A stretch of DNA of 64,000 bases from Antilocapra americana (Eukaryota > Chordata > Mammalia > Artiodactyla > Antilocapridae), in contig ML660777.1 in NCBI GenBank assembly GCA_007570785.1, forward strand, positions 5,340,587 to 5,404,586, given 5' to 3'. Numbering within the stretch: the first letter of the stretch is position 1; each line of letters starts with the position of its first letter. A program made the position numbers and the translations under genes. Positions 48,146 to 61,030 of this stretch are shown piece by piece. The notes beneath the pieces were generated by a model that ran no database searches, was not told where the DNA came from, and saw only the letters and a list, made by a program, of their open reading frames with translations.

Positions 48146-49532
48146 AAGGGCGACTGATGAGAACTGGCAGGAAGCGTCCAGCAGCAGTCACCCAGGAACT
48201 GCGTGGACTGTGTGGGACAGCAGAAGGAAGGCTGGCTTTTCAGGATGCTTCTTAGGACACAAAGGAGGACATGTCAAGACGTCGCAAGCTTTCCTCTACT
48301 GATTTTTTAAAAATAGGGATAACTGTCTTCTTAGAAGCAATCAGAAGCCCCGCCTCGCCGGAAGTCCTGAGGGGGAAACAAAAAGGTACGGAAGGCTGGA
48401 TGCGATTTTCTTCTCTTCCGGCTGAAGATCATGACATGCAAAGAGTGAACAAAGACTGTGAACAGCCATTTGAACGAATAGTGTCAGAGATGAGGGCTGA
48501 TTTTCTGGACCATAACATCCATACAATAACATCAGGCCTGGCAGGACACAGGGTCCTTTTCATGAACATAGAAATGATATGCTGGGTGGAGACTGACTGA
48601 ACTGGTCTACTGAAGGTGAGTGAGGGAGGAAGGAAAAACGACTCAGATAATAGCATAAAATCAGGTATCCTGGAGGACAGCAGTGAGGCCATAAAAAACA
48701 AGAGTGGAGAATTCTAGTGTTCTCAGAGCAAAAAGTATCCAAGAAGAGTGGGCACAGTGTGAATGGGTGCAATAAAAGTAGACTATTAATAATAAAAGAA
48801 AGTGCTATGAGGTATCAGCATAAAAAAGTAATTTTTGAGGTATGGTGGGACAGGATTCTGGATGGCTCAAAGGAGACAGATCTGATACAAAAGGGAGGTC
48901 TAATGTCAGGAGGAATCTTGATGGACACCATCAGGAAGGGGAGTGCCTGTGGGAAAACGCACAGAACTGAGGCGGAACACGTCCTAGAGAGTATGTAAAA
49001 GTGGAGACCTAGAAAGAATACACAACATATTGTTATATGCAGGTGAAACAGATCACCCAGCTAGGAGAATCTGGGTGATATTTTTCTATATCTAGAATAT
49101 TAAATGAGCATAAATGTAATATACATTATCAATGGGGGTCTTTCAATCCCTTAGACATTTATAAGATTATTTAATTCCTACTGACAAATTCTTACCACTT
49201 TAATAACAGGATAAATTTCTTTTCTAGACACTGATTCTAAATATTAGAAATGTGGATGGCAAAGTGCAATAATAGGAATTTGGGGGAGAGTTACCATGTT
49301 ATCTTGGCATTAAAATAGCCAAGACTAAGAGCATGAGGTATGGCCAGACCCACAGGCTACCTTATAGGCTCCCCACTATGACCCGGCACCTGATGCACCA
49401 GGTCTGGTACTCAGTAAAAACTACTCGAATAATTAGGCGATTTAGTATGGTGAGAAACTCTAAACTGAAAATAGATTAAGGGGATGAAACCATTATGTAC
49501 CAATGTGATTAGGAGACAGACAGACAAATAAG

Positions 49533-49744
49533 TACTCAGGTGGTGCTAATGGTGAAAAATCAGCCTGTCAGTGCAGGATATCTAAGAGGACTGGGTTCGA
49601 TCCCTGGGACAGGAAGATCCTCTGGAGGCGGGCATGGCAACTCCCTCCAGTATTCTTGCCTGGAGAATCCCATGGACAGAGAAGCCTGGCGGGCTACCAT
49701 CCACAGGGTCGCAAAGAGTCGGACACGACTGAAGCACTTGAGCG
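49533..49744 (+). mobile_element. Bov-tA SINE
   Basis: caggtggtgctaatggtgaa, gactgggttcgatccctgg, ccagtattcttgcctggaga, gtcgcaaagagtcggacacg. Confidence 0.92.
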
Positions 49745-50644
49745 TGCATGCACCAGGGGATAGATAGTTAGAAAAACTGGAGAGAATCTGTTTCAGGACA
49801 ACATAAAAGAAAACATCCTCAATAATGAGAGCTAGGAATTAGGATCTCAGGAAGAAGCTGACTATATACTATCAGGGTTGCAGGAGCCAACAGGGATTCC
49901 CTGGAGACAGACCTAGATAACTAGTAAAGTTCTTTACAACCTTGAAATTCTCCATTAAAAATTTGCATGGAAAACTCAGAAGGTGTCTTGCTTCAGCAAC
50001 AATAAATAGTGTTTGGCTGTATTTGGAGGAATGAGTCTTAACAGTCCCAAGTTTCAGGTGTATTGTGGATTAAACTGAATTTTGTAAATTAATTTGGGTA
50101 TTTACTTGTCATTCTTTGTACTCTAACCAAGCAATATGGGGACATCACTAACAAAGGGTGTTTGAACACTGAGGCAGTAACGCGTTGTTTCGACTTACAA
50201 AGGTAATCTTGAACTTGCTATTTGGAGCCACCAAAAAAAATCAACATATGAGGGATTCAAAATTTGGACTCCACGAAACTGACCATCTGATCACCTGTTG
50301 GAATCCGGCTCTTAGATTTGAATTTAAGAAAGGAAGCCATAATGAAACATTTATATTATAGAGCTAAATCCCTTTCTTGGATTCCTGTTCCTCTTCTAGT
50401 AGAATTGTAGAGTAAAATTACGTGATTTTTTTCAGAGCTAGGATGCCAACAACAGACATCAGGATTAGGAACCATGAGGTTCATGAATGTGAAAGCACTT
50501 AACTGTTAAATTATTGGATAAAGTTTATATTGGATTATACTCACAATGTATTATTATCAGGGAGAAGAAAACTCATGCTTTCTCTAACTCATGTGATCAC
50601 TTAATAGGATTTTCCTGTGCTTTTCTTTCTTTCCCTCTTGTTTT

Positions 50645-51085
50645 TGTTCAAATGTTGCCTTCCCAGTGAAGTTTCCCTGACCATCCCATTTTTTTGGTTT
50701 GTTTGTTTTTTTTAGGGCTTTTGTTTTTGGCTGCATGGGAAGACTTGTGGGATGTTAGTTTCCCAACCAGGGATCAAACCAAGTTCCTTCCAGTGGAAGA
50801 GCAGAGTCCTAAACACCGGATCACCAAGGAAGTCCCTGACAACCCCATGTTAAACTGAAACTTCCCTCCCACATTCCTTACTCGTTGCTTTACCTTTTTC
50901 CCTCTCATGTTACAATATACCATCTAAGATACTGAGCTTACTCTCTGCCTCCTACTCCTGCTAAAATGTTCATCCCATAAGAGAAGGCAGTTTGTCCCTT
51001 TTGTTCCTGCTGTATCACAAGAGTCTACAACAGTGCCTGACATATAGCAGATGTAGATGCTCAATAAATGTCCATTGACAGGGCA
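50645..51085 (+). mobile_element. L2 LINE 3' end, split by a CHR SINE
   Basis: gttcaaatgttgccttccc, agtgaagtttccctgacc on one side of the SINE, and tgctaaaatgttcatcccat, ctacaacagtgcctgacat, atgctcaataaatgtccatt on the other, in L2 order. Confidence 0.8.
50690..50833 (-). mobile_element. CHR-type SINE inserted in L2
   Basis: T-rich start, ttttggctgcatgggaagac, gtttcccaaccagggatcaa, ggatcaccaaggaagt. Flanks ccctgaccatcccat (50675-50689) and ccctgacaaccccat (50834-50848) match 13 of 15. Confidence 0.9.
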
Positions 51086-51639
51086 AGAGTATTGTCTAGA
51101 ATATAAGCAAGGGGCCCTACCTGCATGGACCAGGATGTGTTGTGTGGTCTTTGTGAGCTATGTAACTTCTTTCTGCTGCTATATGTTGGGAAAAGTGAGA
51201 GATTCTCCTAGCTTCCTCAATATGATGTGAGAGTGAATGATCCAGGAAGGCAGTTCCATCTTCTTAGTGGAACAAGACATAAAATCAGAATGCTGTCATT
51301 TATTCATGCAACCAGACCAGTCCTGAATAAATATTACCCCAGGAAAATCCTCTAATTTTGCCCTACCTTCTAGATATAGGAAGTAAACACCATAAGCAAT
51401 ATTATGCCTCTATGACAACAAAAAATGGTATCTTAACTGAGCCAAACATAATTTTGATCCTTGTCAACCTTGTGTACACAGCCTGAAATCAGGCTAGGCA
51501 AGTAGAACCAAAATAATTCTTTAAAACAAATCCTTCTTAAAGCAAAAGCTCCAGTATCAGAAGCAAATCCAGGAATTATGGTCACTCTTCAGTGATCAGT
51601 CTTTACTGGTCTGAGTATGAAGTTATCTCCAGAGAGGCC

Positions 51640-51885
51640 ACACAGTATAACGGTACGGATTTTTGGCTGTAGCACCACATTGCTTATGTTCAAATACTGC
51701 TTCTGCCCCCTGCTAGGTGTGTTTTCTTGGGCAAGTCATTTGAAAGTTCTGGCCTTGGTGTCCTCATCAGTAAAACTGGGATAACAGCAGCACTTAAACT
51801 GCATAACCTTTGAGAATTAAGTGAGTTAATAGGAATAAAGTTTTTACAGCAGAACCTGGCACATACAGCATTCAATAAAAACAGA
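51640..51885 (+). mobile_element. MIR SINE, near full length
   Basis: agtataacggtacggattt, ttcttgggcaagtcatttga, cctcatcagtaaaactggga, gagaattaagtgagttaata, cctggcacatacagcattca: complete MIR order. Confidence 0.88.
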
Positions 51886-51968
51886 GCCATTATATTATCA
51901 GAGAGTGAGAGTACCTTTAGTAAGCTGAAGTTTTTACCAGATGGCTTTGAGCAAATTACTCTGACTCC

Positions 51969-52177
51969 CAGCTGCTGCTGCTCAGTCCTATCCAACTCTT
52001 TGTGACCCCATGGACTGTACCCCACCAGGCTCATCTGTCCATGGGATTCTCCAGGCAAGAATACTGGAGTGGGTTGCCATTCCCTCTCCAGGGGATCTTC
52101 CTGACCCAGGGATCAAACCCAGGGTTCCTTCCGCATTGCAGGTGGACTCCTTACCACCTGAGCCACAAGGCAAGCTC
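51969..52177 (-). mobile_element. Bov-tA SINE
   Basis: agctgctgctgctcagtcc to gagccacaaggcaagctc. Flanked by ctgactcc at 51961-51968 and 52178-52185. Confidence 0.93.
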
Positions 52178-54256
52178 CTGACTCCTAGAAGGCTGATAAT
52201 TTGCAACAGTGTTATCTAAAAATCGAGACGGGCATTCCCTCTCCATTACTAGCAACACAAAAAAAGTCACAATTATAATGAAAATAAACTGCCTTGATTG
52301 TCTTCATTTAGGAGTGTAACTTTTTAAATAAGGATAAAAAGATAAGAAAATTTCCCCTAGTTATTTTGTTGGCTTTTTAATAGTTGTACATAGTTGCAAT
52401 TGTGCATACATGCTTTTGGTTTGTATTTTTTTGTCATCCTTCTCCGTGATATTTTTTCAATCTTGAATTTCTTTTATAAAGTCCTCAAGCACCCAGGACT
52501 GTTTCCGTTATAGTGGATAGTCAATAAATAATCAACTCAAGGCATATTTTAAGAGTACATACCAGGTTCAAATTATCATGTAAAGCAAAGGAAGTGGGGC
52601 GAAGATGACTGAGAGAGTTGCCTCCTTTAAATAATTTACATAGTAAACTGGTAGCAGACACCTAAACTGGGAAAGAAGTCCAAGTCCACACGTCCTAACA
52701 GAAGGGTAAGCACAAGAGAGGAGGTTCCGATTAGATGATGCTCGATCAAGGACAAGAATATGGAAAGGAAAGAACATGTCTCAGGAAAGAAGAGACATGT
52801 TGGGACCCTTGCAAGTCTAGCAGTACTTCCCCAGGTGCAGCTGTAGGAGGAAGGTGCCCAGAGAAAGAGGGAAGAGCAAGAAGAAAGGCTCAGGGCACAC
52901 TCAGTGAGGGATCCCAGGGGACGGGAAGTCCAAAGCAAACTACTAAAGGTCATTTTGAATTACACTGAGAAGAGCTGAGGAGGCTGGAATTCATTCAGGA
53001 AATAACATGGAGTCAGTCACACTTGTTGAGCAAGAAGCAAAGGACCAAAGTTCCACTGAGGCAGAGTTCCCATAGTGGTACACAAGATGATCCGGGAGGG
53101 TGGGGAGGGATTTCCCCACCTAGTCCCAAATCTACAATAATTGCGGCTCTCTAGGGCCACCCAACTCTTGAGCTGTGTACTTGTCGTCAGAGGCGCTCCA
53201 GTATCTGAGGTCTGGCATCTAAGGAGGCCGCTCTTGCAGACCTATCTATCCCCTGTGTTCCACTTCAAACAGTGAGTTTCTGTCTCAAATCCTCTGGTAA
53301 CTTCCTGTCCTAGTTACCTACTCTATTGCCTGGCTCTTTAAAAAAAAAAAAAGTGGGGGTGGTGAGGCCTGTTTGAGTCTTGTTGGTTCCGGCACCATCT
53401 GCCCATGAATACTACCACCTAAGTAAAGAACACACTGGCTCCCAAGGCTTGCCTGTACTGCCCAGCCTCACTCACTGGGTGCCCTGGTACGTTACCCTTC
53501 CTGGTGGAACACGCGCCATTTCCTTGTGAAGGACCCATCACTCTGAGACCTGAACACTGTCTTGATAACTCTAGGGTTCCTGACAGCCTGAGGCATCCTG
53601 AATCTTCTCTGTCAGCCTCACCAGCTGGGTCAAGTTCTCCTCCTATAGGTGGGCTTAATGTCAGAACCCAGCCTCTCCCTGCCTCCTCTAGCATTCCACA
53701 GCTTTCTAGAGCTAGGACGGCTCATACTTCAGTAGAGCAAAGAGGCAACCTGCAATAATTGAGACCTACAGTGATAAGGACCAGATAATGGAGAAATCGA
53801 AAGGAAAGGTTGAGGGTAGAGACTCGCACAAGGAGAAAGAAACCAAATAAATCACAGGTTTAGGACCTGAAAGAATGTAGAAGATGGCAACAGGCAAGGA
53901 CGGATCGAAGAACTCCATGGTCAAAGTCTGGATGCCAAAGAAAGCCAGACTGGGGAAGGCAGGGGATCTGCTGTGGTTTGGAAAGCATTTGTACACAGAA
54001 CTTTCCCCCTCCCCGCCTCGTCCCTCTCTGTGCTCATTCAGAGACGGTGTCGTCCCCTTCCTCTCTAAAACCAAAGTTTAAGTTCACAGACAGAAATAAG
54101 TAGGGCTAACATAATGAAACCTTCTGCTGACCGCTACTGCTGCCAAGTGAATTTTAAATTTTCTATCTCGCTTCACTAAAAATAATTTGTTTCCATTCCT
54201 GAAATTATATTTTAATACTGTCCCCAAACACAGAAGTATTTCTGAATGCAGAAGTT

Positions 54257-54671
54257 TGCTGTTGTTGTTCAGTCGCTAAGTCATGTCTGACTCTTAGTGA
54301 TCCCATGGACTGCAGCATGCCAGGCTTCCCTGTCCTTCCCTATCTCCTGGAGTTTGCTCAAATTCATGCCCATTGATACAATGGTGCTATCTAACCATCT
54401 CATTCTCTGCCACCTTCTTCTCCTTTTGCCTTCCGTATTTCCCAGCATCAGGGTCTTTTCCAATGAGTCAGGTCTCTGCATCAGGTGGTCAAAGTGTTGG
54501 AGCTTCAGCTTCAGCATCAATCCTTCCAATGACTATTCAGGGTTGATTTCCTTTAGGATTGACTGGTTTGATCTCCTTGCAGTCCAAGGGACTCTCAAGA
54601 GTCTTCTCCAGCACCACAACTCAAAGGCATCAATTCCTTGGTGCTCAGCCTTCTTTATGGTCCAACTCTCA
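54257..54671 (-). mobile_element. BovB LINE 3' end, minus strand
   Basis: ctgttgttgttcagtcgcta, catgcccattgatacaatgg, gttggagcttcagcttcagc, ggtttgatctccttgcagtc, ttggtgctcagccttcttta: about 415 bp of the BovB 3' region. Confidence 0.94.
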
Positions 54672-56319
54672 GGGAAAAGTAAAGATATTAAAGTGAAGAC
54701 ATTTTAGATGTTAAGCCAACATTAAGCATTAACTGTGGATATGTGTTGAAGAGAATAAAGAATCAAGTTGTAAGATCTCTGTTGCCATTGCCTTAAACAG
54801 TATTGAAGAGTCATTCTCATAAAAGATTACTGTTGTTCAAATCTTGTGATACCTTTAGGGAGGAATGGAATTAGACAGTTACTACTCCAGGCACCTACCC
54901 CGTCGCTCAGTGGTTTGAGGAAGAACTGAGTGTGGTCAGAGATCCATAGACCCTCTCTTCTAAACCATGGGGCATACAGCAGATATCCACAGCACTGCTC
55001 TCAGACATCAAAATATCTCACTGTAAAAACTTCTTAGTTTAACTCTGCCATCTTACAGTCCAACGTAACTGAATGTCTCCCCTGACTGTGTGAAAGCAAA
55101 ATCTGATGCATGTGTCTTAAAAGAAAAGTCTCACCAAAATATCTGATTTTCTTTTAATTACAAAATTGACATCTGGAAGGAAATTAATTGATGCCCGGCA
55201 CGTACCATCTTTTCAATGTATCGATAGACCTATATAGACCATATGAATGGATTTGCATTAACACATGGTCCTCAGGCACTGCTGCCCATCAGGTACTTGG
55301 GTCAATGTGCCTGGGCCTCTGCTGGAATCTGGGTTTGAGAGATGTACACATTGAGAAGACAGTGGGGTGAGGAAGGGTACGTTCACAGAAAGAGAAGCAC
55401 TGAGGCAGGTACCAAACCTCTCCCATGGGTTTAGGGGAAATGGGAAGGGGAAGAGAGGGGGACAAAGGAGAAAGAAAAGTAAAAGACAACCAAAACAAAG
55501 GGCATCTTTTGAAAGTCAATAAGAGTGGTTTTGTAAAAGAAGAAAGACATACCAGTAACAGTACATGTTGTGGAGAATGAGATGGATGAAAATGAGAGAG
55601 TAACAATGAATGGGAGGCTTGGTGTCTCCTGGAAGGAAAGAGTGCTGGGTACAGGGGCAGACGGCAGATGGAAAAGGATGATATTGTGGAGGAAGCAGAA
55701 GGAGAGATGCAGGCTGGACTTTTAAGACGTTTGGTCTTGGTCGTAACCAGCATGCAGAAGAGAATCAGCCATGTTTAGATAGAGGGCTTGTTTGCACTGT
55801 CAGCTCTGGGAAGATGAAAGCTGGGAGGAACCTCGGCCACCACTACCTACCCACCTCCACCCCCTCCACCCAACAAAAGGGGAAGAAATGATTATGTAGG
55901 GGAAAAGTGTAAATGAGATTGTGAGTTCTAAAGACAGGGAAGGGACAGAGCTTAGGTGGGACCCAAGAAGGGTCCTTTCACTCAGGAAATGAAAAGTGAA
56001 GAAAAGAATCACTGAGGGAGAGTACATAGACATGACTATTCTGCAATAAAACTGAACGGCCTACGGATCATTCCAAATAGAACTGAAGAGACAAGTAAAT
56101 TTCTGCTATAAAACAAGCCCAGAGAACTTGAAATCAGGGCACAGGCCCAGCCTGCCTTGGAGGACAAGACAGCCTTCCAAATCTAACTGACTCAAGGATG
56201 GCCAAGCAGGCAGAAGACAGGACCTTTCTTAACTTCCACTGCCATAAACATGAGAGAACATTGACATTTATTACAATGACATAATAAATCAGTGTTGCAT
56301 CCTACCTACCACCAATTAA

Positions 56320-56908
56320 AATTCCACCCATCAACAGAGGAATGGATAAAGAAGATGTGGTACATATAGACAATGGAATATTACTCTGCCATAAAAAGGA
56401 ACAACATTGTGCCTTTGCAGAGACGTGGATGAACCTAGACACTATCATGCAGAGTGAAGTAAGTCAGAAAGAGAAAAACAAACACTGTGTAATATCGCTT
56501 ATATGTGGAATCCAGAAAAATGGTACAGATGCACTTATTTGCAAAGCAGAAATGAGACGGAGAGGTAGATAACAAACATCCTGCTACTAAGAGGGGAAGG
56601 GAGGTGGGATGAATTTGAGATTGGGATATATACACTTTATGAGAGTATATATATGTCATATATGTCATATGCACAGTATGCACTACTATATATAAAGCAG
56701 GAAACTGATGAGAGCCTAATGTATAGCATAGTGAACTCTACTCAATGCTCTGTGGCAGCCTGAATGGGAAGGAAGTGCAAAGAAAGAGAGGATATATGTA
56801 TACATATGACTGATATATGCACACATAAAACTTGGCTATACAGCAGAAATGAACACAACACTGTAAAGCAGCTATACTCCAATAAAAATTAATTTTAAAA
56901 AATTCCTA
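56320..56908 (+). mobile_element. L1 3' end (ruminant L1), plus strand
   Basis: catcaacagaggaatggata, gacaatggaatattactctg, gacgtggatgaacctagac, gctgtggcagcctgaatgg-type 3' UTR, ending aagcagctatactccaataa and A-rich tail. Confidence 0.9.
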
Positions 56909-57639
56909 CAACAGACACCCAGACTAGGAAAAGCAGTAATAATCACTGTGTAAAGAAAGACAGTAAGATTCACATTCTTTTGACTGTAAAGCCAAGAGGT
57001 TAGAAGAAAGAAAAACAAAGAAGAGTTACTTTTCTTGGAAGAAATTAATATTCTTCCATATCCCCAAATATTGTGGATCTCGCATAAGGTGATCTTTGAC
57101 CGCAGATGGCCTTGGTCATATCCAAACCCTCAGATACCACGCTTGAGACAATGCATTAAAGAGGAAAGCACCTTTCTCTTGGTTATTTCCAAATGCATCA
57201 GTTTTCCTCTAAATGTGACATCTTCCATCAATGTGAAAAAAACATGTTACACCATTTTGTTCCACTCTTTATTTTAGGCTTTACTAATACATTCCATAAA
57301 GCTCAGCAGAAATTGAAGCCTTAAAATAAACATATGTTTATATGTAAGGTGACAGCAACATACTTGGGACACTTGAAAACATCTTAGGAAATTCGAGACA
57401 AATATCAGTAATAATTTGGGTTTAAAAAGAAATGATGTGAGTAAATGCAGCAGAAAAATTCACAATGAATTATTAATACATCTACTTGGCTTGTTTCTAC
57501 TCTGTTACGTCACAATATTGATGCAAAGGCCAGGGTAATTCCATCTATAGCTGAAGAGCAAGGCAGAACAAGATGCCCAGACAGGAGTTTGAGGCGTCAA
57601 AGACCCACAACAGAATCTGGGACTGGAAGCACATTAGGA

Positions 57640-57770
57640 TTCAACTCATTCAACTCTGATCTAACTTGTTCAAGGTTACATGGCATCTCGGTGGCAAGGA
57701 CTCAACTAGAACCCAGGCATCCTGCCTTAGCACCAGCTCAGTGCATCACTTCCCACTGCTCCTAACCCAA
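57640..57770 (-). mobile_element. MIR remnant, minus strand
   Basis: cttgttcaaggttacatggc, ggtggcaaggactcaactag, aacccaggcatcctgcctta: the reverse-oriented MIR core ('caaggtcacacagctagtaagtggcagagc...gaacccaggt'). Confidence 0.7.
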
Positions 57771-57849
57771 GAAGCCAATTAGGAGCTAAAGAGAATTCGA
57801 TAAGCAAGCTATCATTATTGCCCCTAAGCCAAGTCTTTTTTCTTTGCTG

Positions 57850-58055
57850 GTCTTTCTATTACAGAAACTTTCCAATACCCACAAAGAGAGATAGGAGAAT
57901 AATAAACTCCATACGCCTATCACCCAGCTTAGACAATTACCAACTTACGGCTGATCATCTTTTACCTATCCTCCCCTCCCCTCAGGGATTATTTTAAAAC
58001 AAATCCCAGAAATAGTATCATTACAACTTTTTAACTATTAAATGCTCAAAGAAAT
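57850..58055. mobile_element. Old L1M-like repeat remnant
   Basis: aataaactccatacgcctat, cacccagcttagacaattac and aaaacaaatcccagaaatag resemble a segment common in ancient mammalian L1 3' ends. Family not resolved. Confidence 0.45.
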
Positions 58056-59035
58056 GATATAGCTGTAGATGCAGCAGAGACAATTTTCTTTAGGAAGCCC
58101 TGGTGTCTCTATCTTATACCCTTGTGCTATTGGTGGTGTTTTCCATTTTATTTCACAGCTTTAGAACTAAAGGTCAGCTCTTATCTCAGCATAGACCGGT
58201 AAGATATGCTCCGTAATCCATGGACAATATTAGATTCTGGGGCAGTGAGGAATTTTTGATGAAGGGATTATTTTAGACAACAAGCATGGAAAAAGCTGAA
58301 CTTACACCAAGAGATAAAATGTCTTCTACCTTAAACAACATCACTGATGCTGGACACGTGTTTAAATCAAGCTTAATTCTGGCCTGAGAGTTAAAGCCAA
58401 CTTCGTCCATGAGTCCATATGAAAGGTACTAAATAACGTAATTCTTAAGGCTTAACAAATCCACAAAATAAAATAACAATAAAAACTTTTCAAACCAATA
58501 GCAGTATGTGTCCTCCAGGACACACACCATTTCTTTGTCCTAAGGACATGATAGAAATGTGAAGTTAATAAATATAGCAACATTTCTTTCTCATACAGAC
58601 ATTTAAATTTTGCCCACAGAACAAGTACATTTGAAAGATGTTTTAAAAATTCTTAATTAACAAATAAGATCATGCTACTGGAACTAAGCAGACAGATATA
58701 ATAGAGTGTGCATGTATATAAATGGATACTTGCAGCTATAACACTGACAAATAACATTTCTACTTCTAGTTTTCCATTTCATCTTCCTCTCCCTATACAT
58801 TAATTTTTATATGAATTTATAAGTACGTATTTAAAAACAAGACTATGTTAAAAAGCCAAAGTGAATAGGAAAAGAAGGCAAATCAGAACCTTAAGTTGTA
58901 TCACCCTTAAATGATATAATCTCATTTTAAATATAGATTAATTTTTTCCCAGAAAAAAAAATTCTGCAAAATACAATCTTTTACCTTTTGGAAAATTTAA
59001 CAATTTATTTTTTAACAAAGTTATGATATTCATAC

Positions 59036-59203
59036 CTGCTGACGTTTCTCTAAATTTGTCACTTGTCTTCTTTTTCCTCCATTTCCAAGGTTTAAAAATT
59101 TTACCAATGGTGGAGAGTTTCCCCTTTCTCTTGAAGGGAGGTGTTTGGGAGCCTGCTGTTGGGCCATCTGAGTTTGCTATAGAAGCTTTGTCCAGTCCAT
59201 CAA
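59036..59203 (-). CDS. PHACTR2: PHACTR2 N-terminal coding exon (basic segment before RPEL 1)
   Basis: This 168-nt exon encodes about 55 residues beginning (V)DGLDKASIANSDG and ending DKFRETSA. The first codon is split: the exon starts with the last two bases of a valine codon after a ctacag acceptor. The last base, G, is the first base of the valine codon finished by the next exon, before a GTATGA donor. The middle holds a strongly basic, aromatic stretch (IFKPWKWRKKK) that in PHACTR proteins lies just before the first RPEL motif and acts with it as an actin-controlled nuclear import signal; that role is family knowledge, not shown here. Both flanking introns are phase 1. The methionine exon that must precede it was not found with confidence up to 64000. 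Translation past the donor reaches only intronic sequence. Confidence 0.97.
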
Positions 59204-59904
59204 CTGTAGAAAGAAAAGTCAAGTCAGAGAAAAGCTGTAATAAAAGTTTGAAACATCATCTATTTCTTCCTGCACTGTTCAAAGTAAGCATACCCACTTT
59301 AACTGGAATTTCACGTAAAGTTTATTTTGCCCCATTTCCCTGCTGGTAGAACTCTCCTCTAATATCAATCAATGAATCAATCACTCAGAAATTATAGTCC
59401 CTTAGATATTCATTTTGAGGAAACAGAAAAGCAGCAAAAGACTTACATAAAAGTTAAGGCCAGATAAATAGGGGTCTGCGAAACATAGTTGAATCTGCAA
59501 CAACTACATCTATGTTTTCGTGCAGAAACAGAGTATTGTAAATGAAACAGGATGTTCCTCCAGAGACTAATTTAGCATTCTCAGTAATGAATATGACAGT
59601 CATGGTATAGTCAAAACCAGGCTTTTTTTCTTCACAAAATAAAATTTAATGCCAAGAAGCTAAATTTTTAATTTTACCACACCAAAACTCTTTTGCTTCT
59701 ATTAAAAAAAAATTTAGCTTCAAATAAACTGATAACTACCACAAATGACAAGAAATGTGGAAAAGGTGGATGTTTTAGGTAATAGACCGTGTTTTTACAT
59801 GCCTCAATCTTTTTGTCAACCAGAAGAAAGGCCCTGAACTTTACATTGCCTTGTACTACGTAACTGAAAGAAGATGGTGATAAACTTACATTACCCCAAC
59901 GATC

Positions 59905-60570
59905 ACATTTTAGTGACAAAAAACTGGAAGCAACTCAGAATGAATAAACAATGGTATTTTTCATGCAATGAAATAGCAATTCAGTAATTTTTTTAAAAGG
60001 AGCTATTGGTACCTACAACATGAATGCATTTCAGAAACACTGTGCTGAAAACATGAAAAAAAAAAGTGACACACAAAAGAGTATGTGCTGTGTGGTTTTA
60101 TTTATATGAAGTCTTTTAAAAAGGCAAAATGAATTTTGGAGAAAAGAAAGAAGAAAACAATCAGAACAGCTGTTGTTTTCTGGAGAGAGATGCAGGTAGG
60201 AATTAACTGAGAAGAGATCCGAGGTATCTTCCTGGGGTCCTAGAAATTATATCAATAAAGGATGGACTACACAAAACACGTGCTTCCCAGGTGGCATCGG
60301 TGGTCAGGAGCCCACTTGCCAATGCAGGAGACGTGGGTTCAATCTCTGGGTTGGGAAGATCCCCTGGAGGAGGGCACGGCAACCCACTCCAGGATTCTTG
60401 CCTGGAGAATCCCATGGACAAAGGAGCCTTGAGGGCTACAGTCCATGGGGTTGCAGAGTCAGGCATGACTGAAGTGACTTAGTGGGCACGCATACACAAC
60501 GCATCAAATGGTATTTTTATGATACTGTGTACTTCACTTTATGTAAAATCTACCTTTAAAAACCATAAAT
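59905..60570 (+). mobile_element. Old L1 3' end, plus strand, split by a SINE
   Basis: gtgacaaaaaactggaagca, caatggtatttttcatgcaa, gtgctgtgtggttttattta, then after the SINE gatactgtgtacttcacttt, in L1 3' order. Confidence 0.7.
60284..60484 (+). mobile_element. Bov-tA SINE
   Basis: cttcccaggtggcatcggtg, cacttgccaatgcaggagac, ggttgggaagatcccctgga, ggcatgactgaagtgactta. Confidence 0.92.
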
Positions 60571-60916
60571 AGTAAAGTCCAATTAATGGCATGCATGCTG
60601 ATAGGGATGAACTGTGTTGATGTCCATCAAAAATAATAAATTGATGGACAGAATGGAGATGGATAAATGTATAATATAGTAAAATGTAGCTAAGTGTTGA
60701 ATCTAGGTGGTGGATGTGTGGTGATTAGTTGTATAATTCTCCCATCTTCAAAACCTGTAAAATAAAATATTAGGAAATACTGGGATAAGTAAAACAAAAA
60801 TTGAATGACAAGAACCTCTGCTTCTAGGAAAATGGAATAGACTTACTTTTTACTATTTCTCTTGCTAAATACAACTAAAAAATACCCTGAATGCTATATA
60901 TAAAACAAACATGAGG

Positions 60917-61030
60917 GACGACTTTCCCTGGCAGTCCAGTGGTTAAGGCTCCATGCTTCCACTGCAGGGGGTTTGATTCCTGGTCAGGAAACGAATATCC
61001 TGCATACCATATGGGGTGACCAAAAAATAA
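60917..61030 (+). mobile_element. CHR-type SINE
   Basis: gactttccctggcagtccag, cttccactgcagggggtttg, gattcctggtcaggaaacg, ending gtgaccaaaaaataaac. Confidence 0.9.

Larger units (their letters stand above)
26112..59035 (-). other. PHACTR2: PHACTR2 intron, 32.9 kb, repeat-dense
   Basis: The largest intron, separating the basic N-terminal exon from RPEL 1. It has absorbed most insertions in the window, itemised separately. Stretches over 300 bases where I see no gene or named repeat include 26120-27210, 27300-28400, 29010-29570, 29940-30360, 31800-32600, 33200-34060, 34850-36000, 37740-38230, 38890-39400, 39620-41500, 47220-48020, 48150-49520, 49750-50630, 52190-54250, 54680-56310, 56910-57640 and 58060-59030. 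Confidence 0.88.
431..59203 (-). other. PHACTR2: PHACTR2 locus, seven internal coding exons (gene partial at both ends)
   Basis: The seven exons listed separately read in order on the minus strand as one open protein of about 513 residues that I recognise as PHACTR2. Known of the family: PHACTR proteins bind G-actin through RPEL motifs, bind protein phosphatase 1 through their C-terminus, and shuttle between cytoplasm and nucleus according to actin state. Seen here: all borders have AG acceptors and GT donors, and the split codons rejoin correctly at all six internal junctions. Intron phases along the chain are 1,1,1,1,1,2,1,2. Intron lengths from 5' to 3' are about 32.9, 4.9, 5.4, 3.8, 8.6 and 1.6 kb. 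The start codon, 5' UTR, promoter, last coding exons and poly(A) site are outside the window. No CpG island or internal promoter is apparent. Confidence 0.96.

Noticed and set aside
55289..55753. A 154-codon minus-strand open frame rich in Ser/Pro/Leu
   Set aside because: It is the translation of a purine-rich intronic stretch; no family similarity recognised and no splice borders consistent with PHACTR2 phase.
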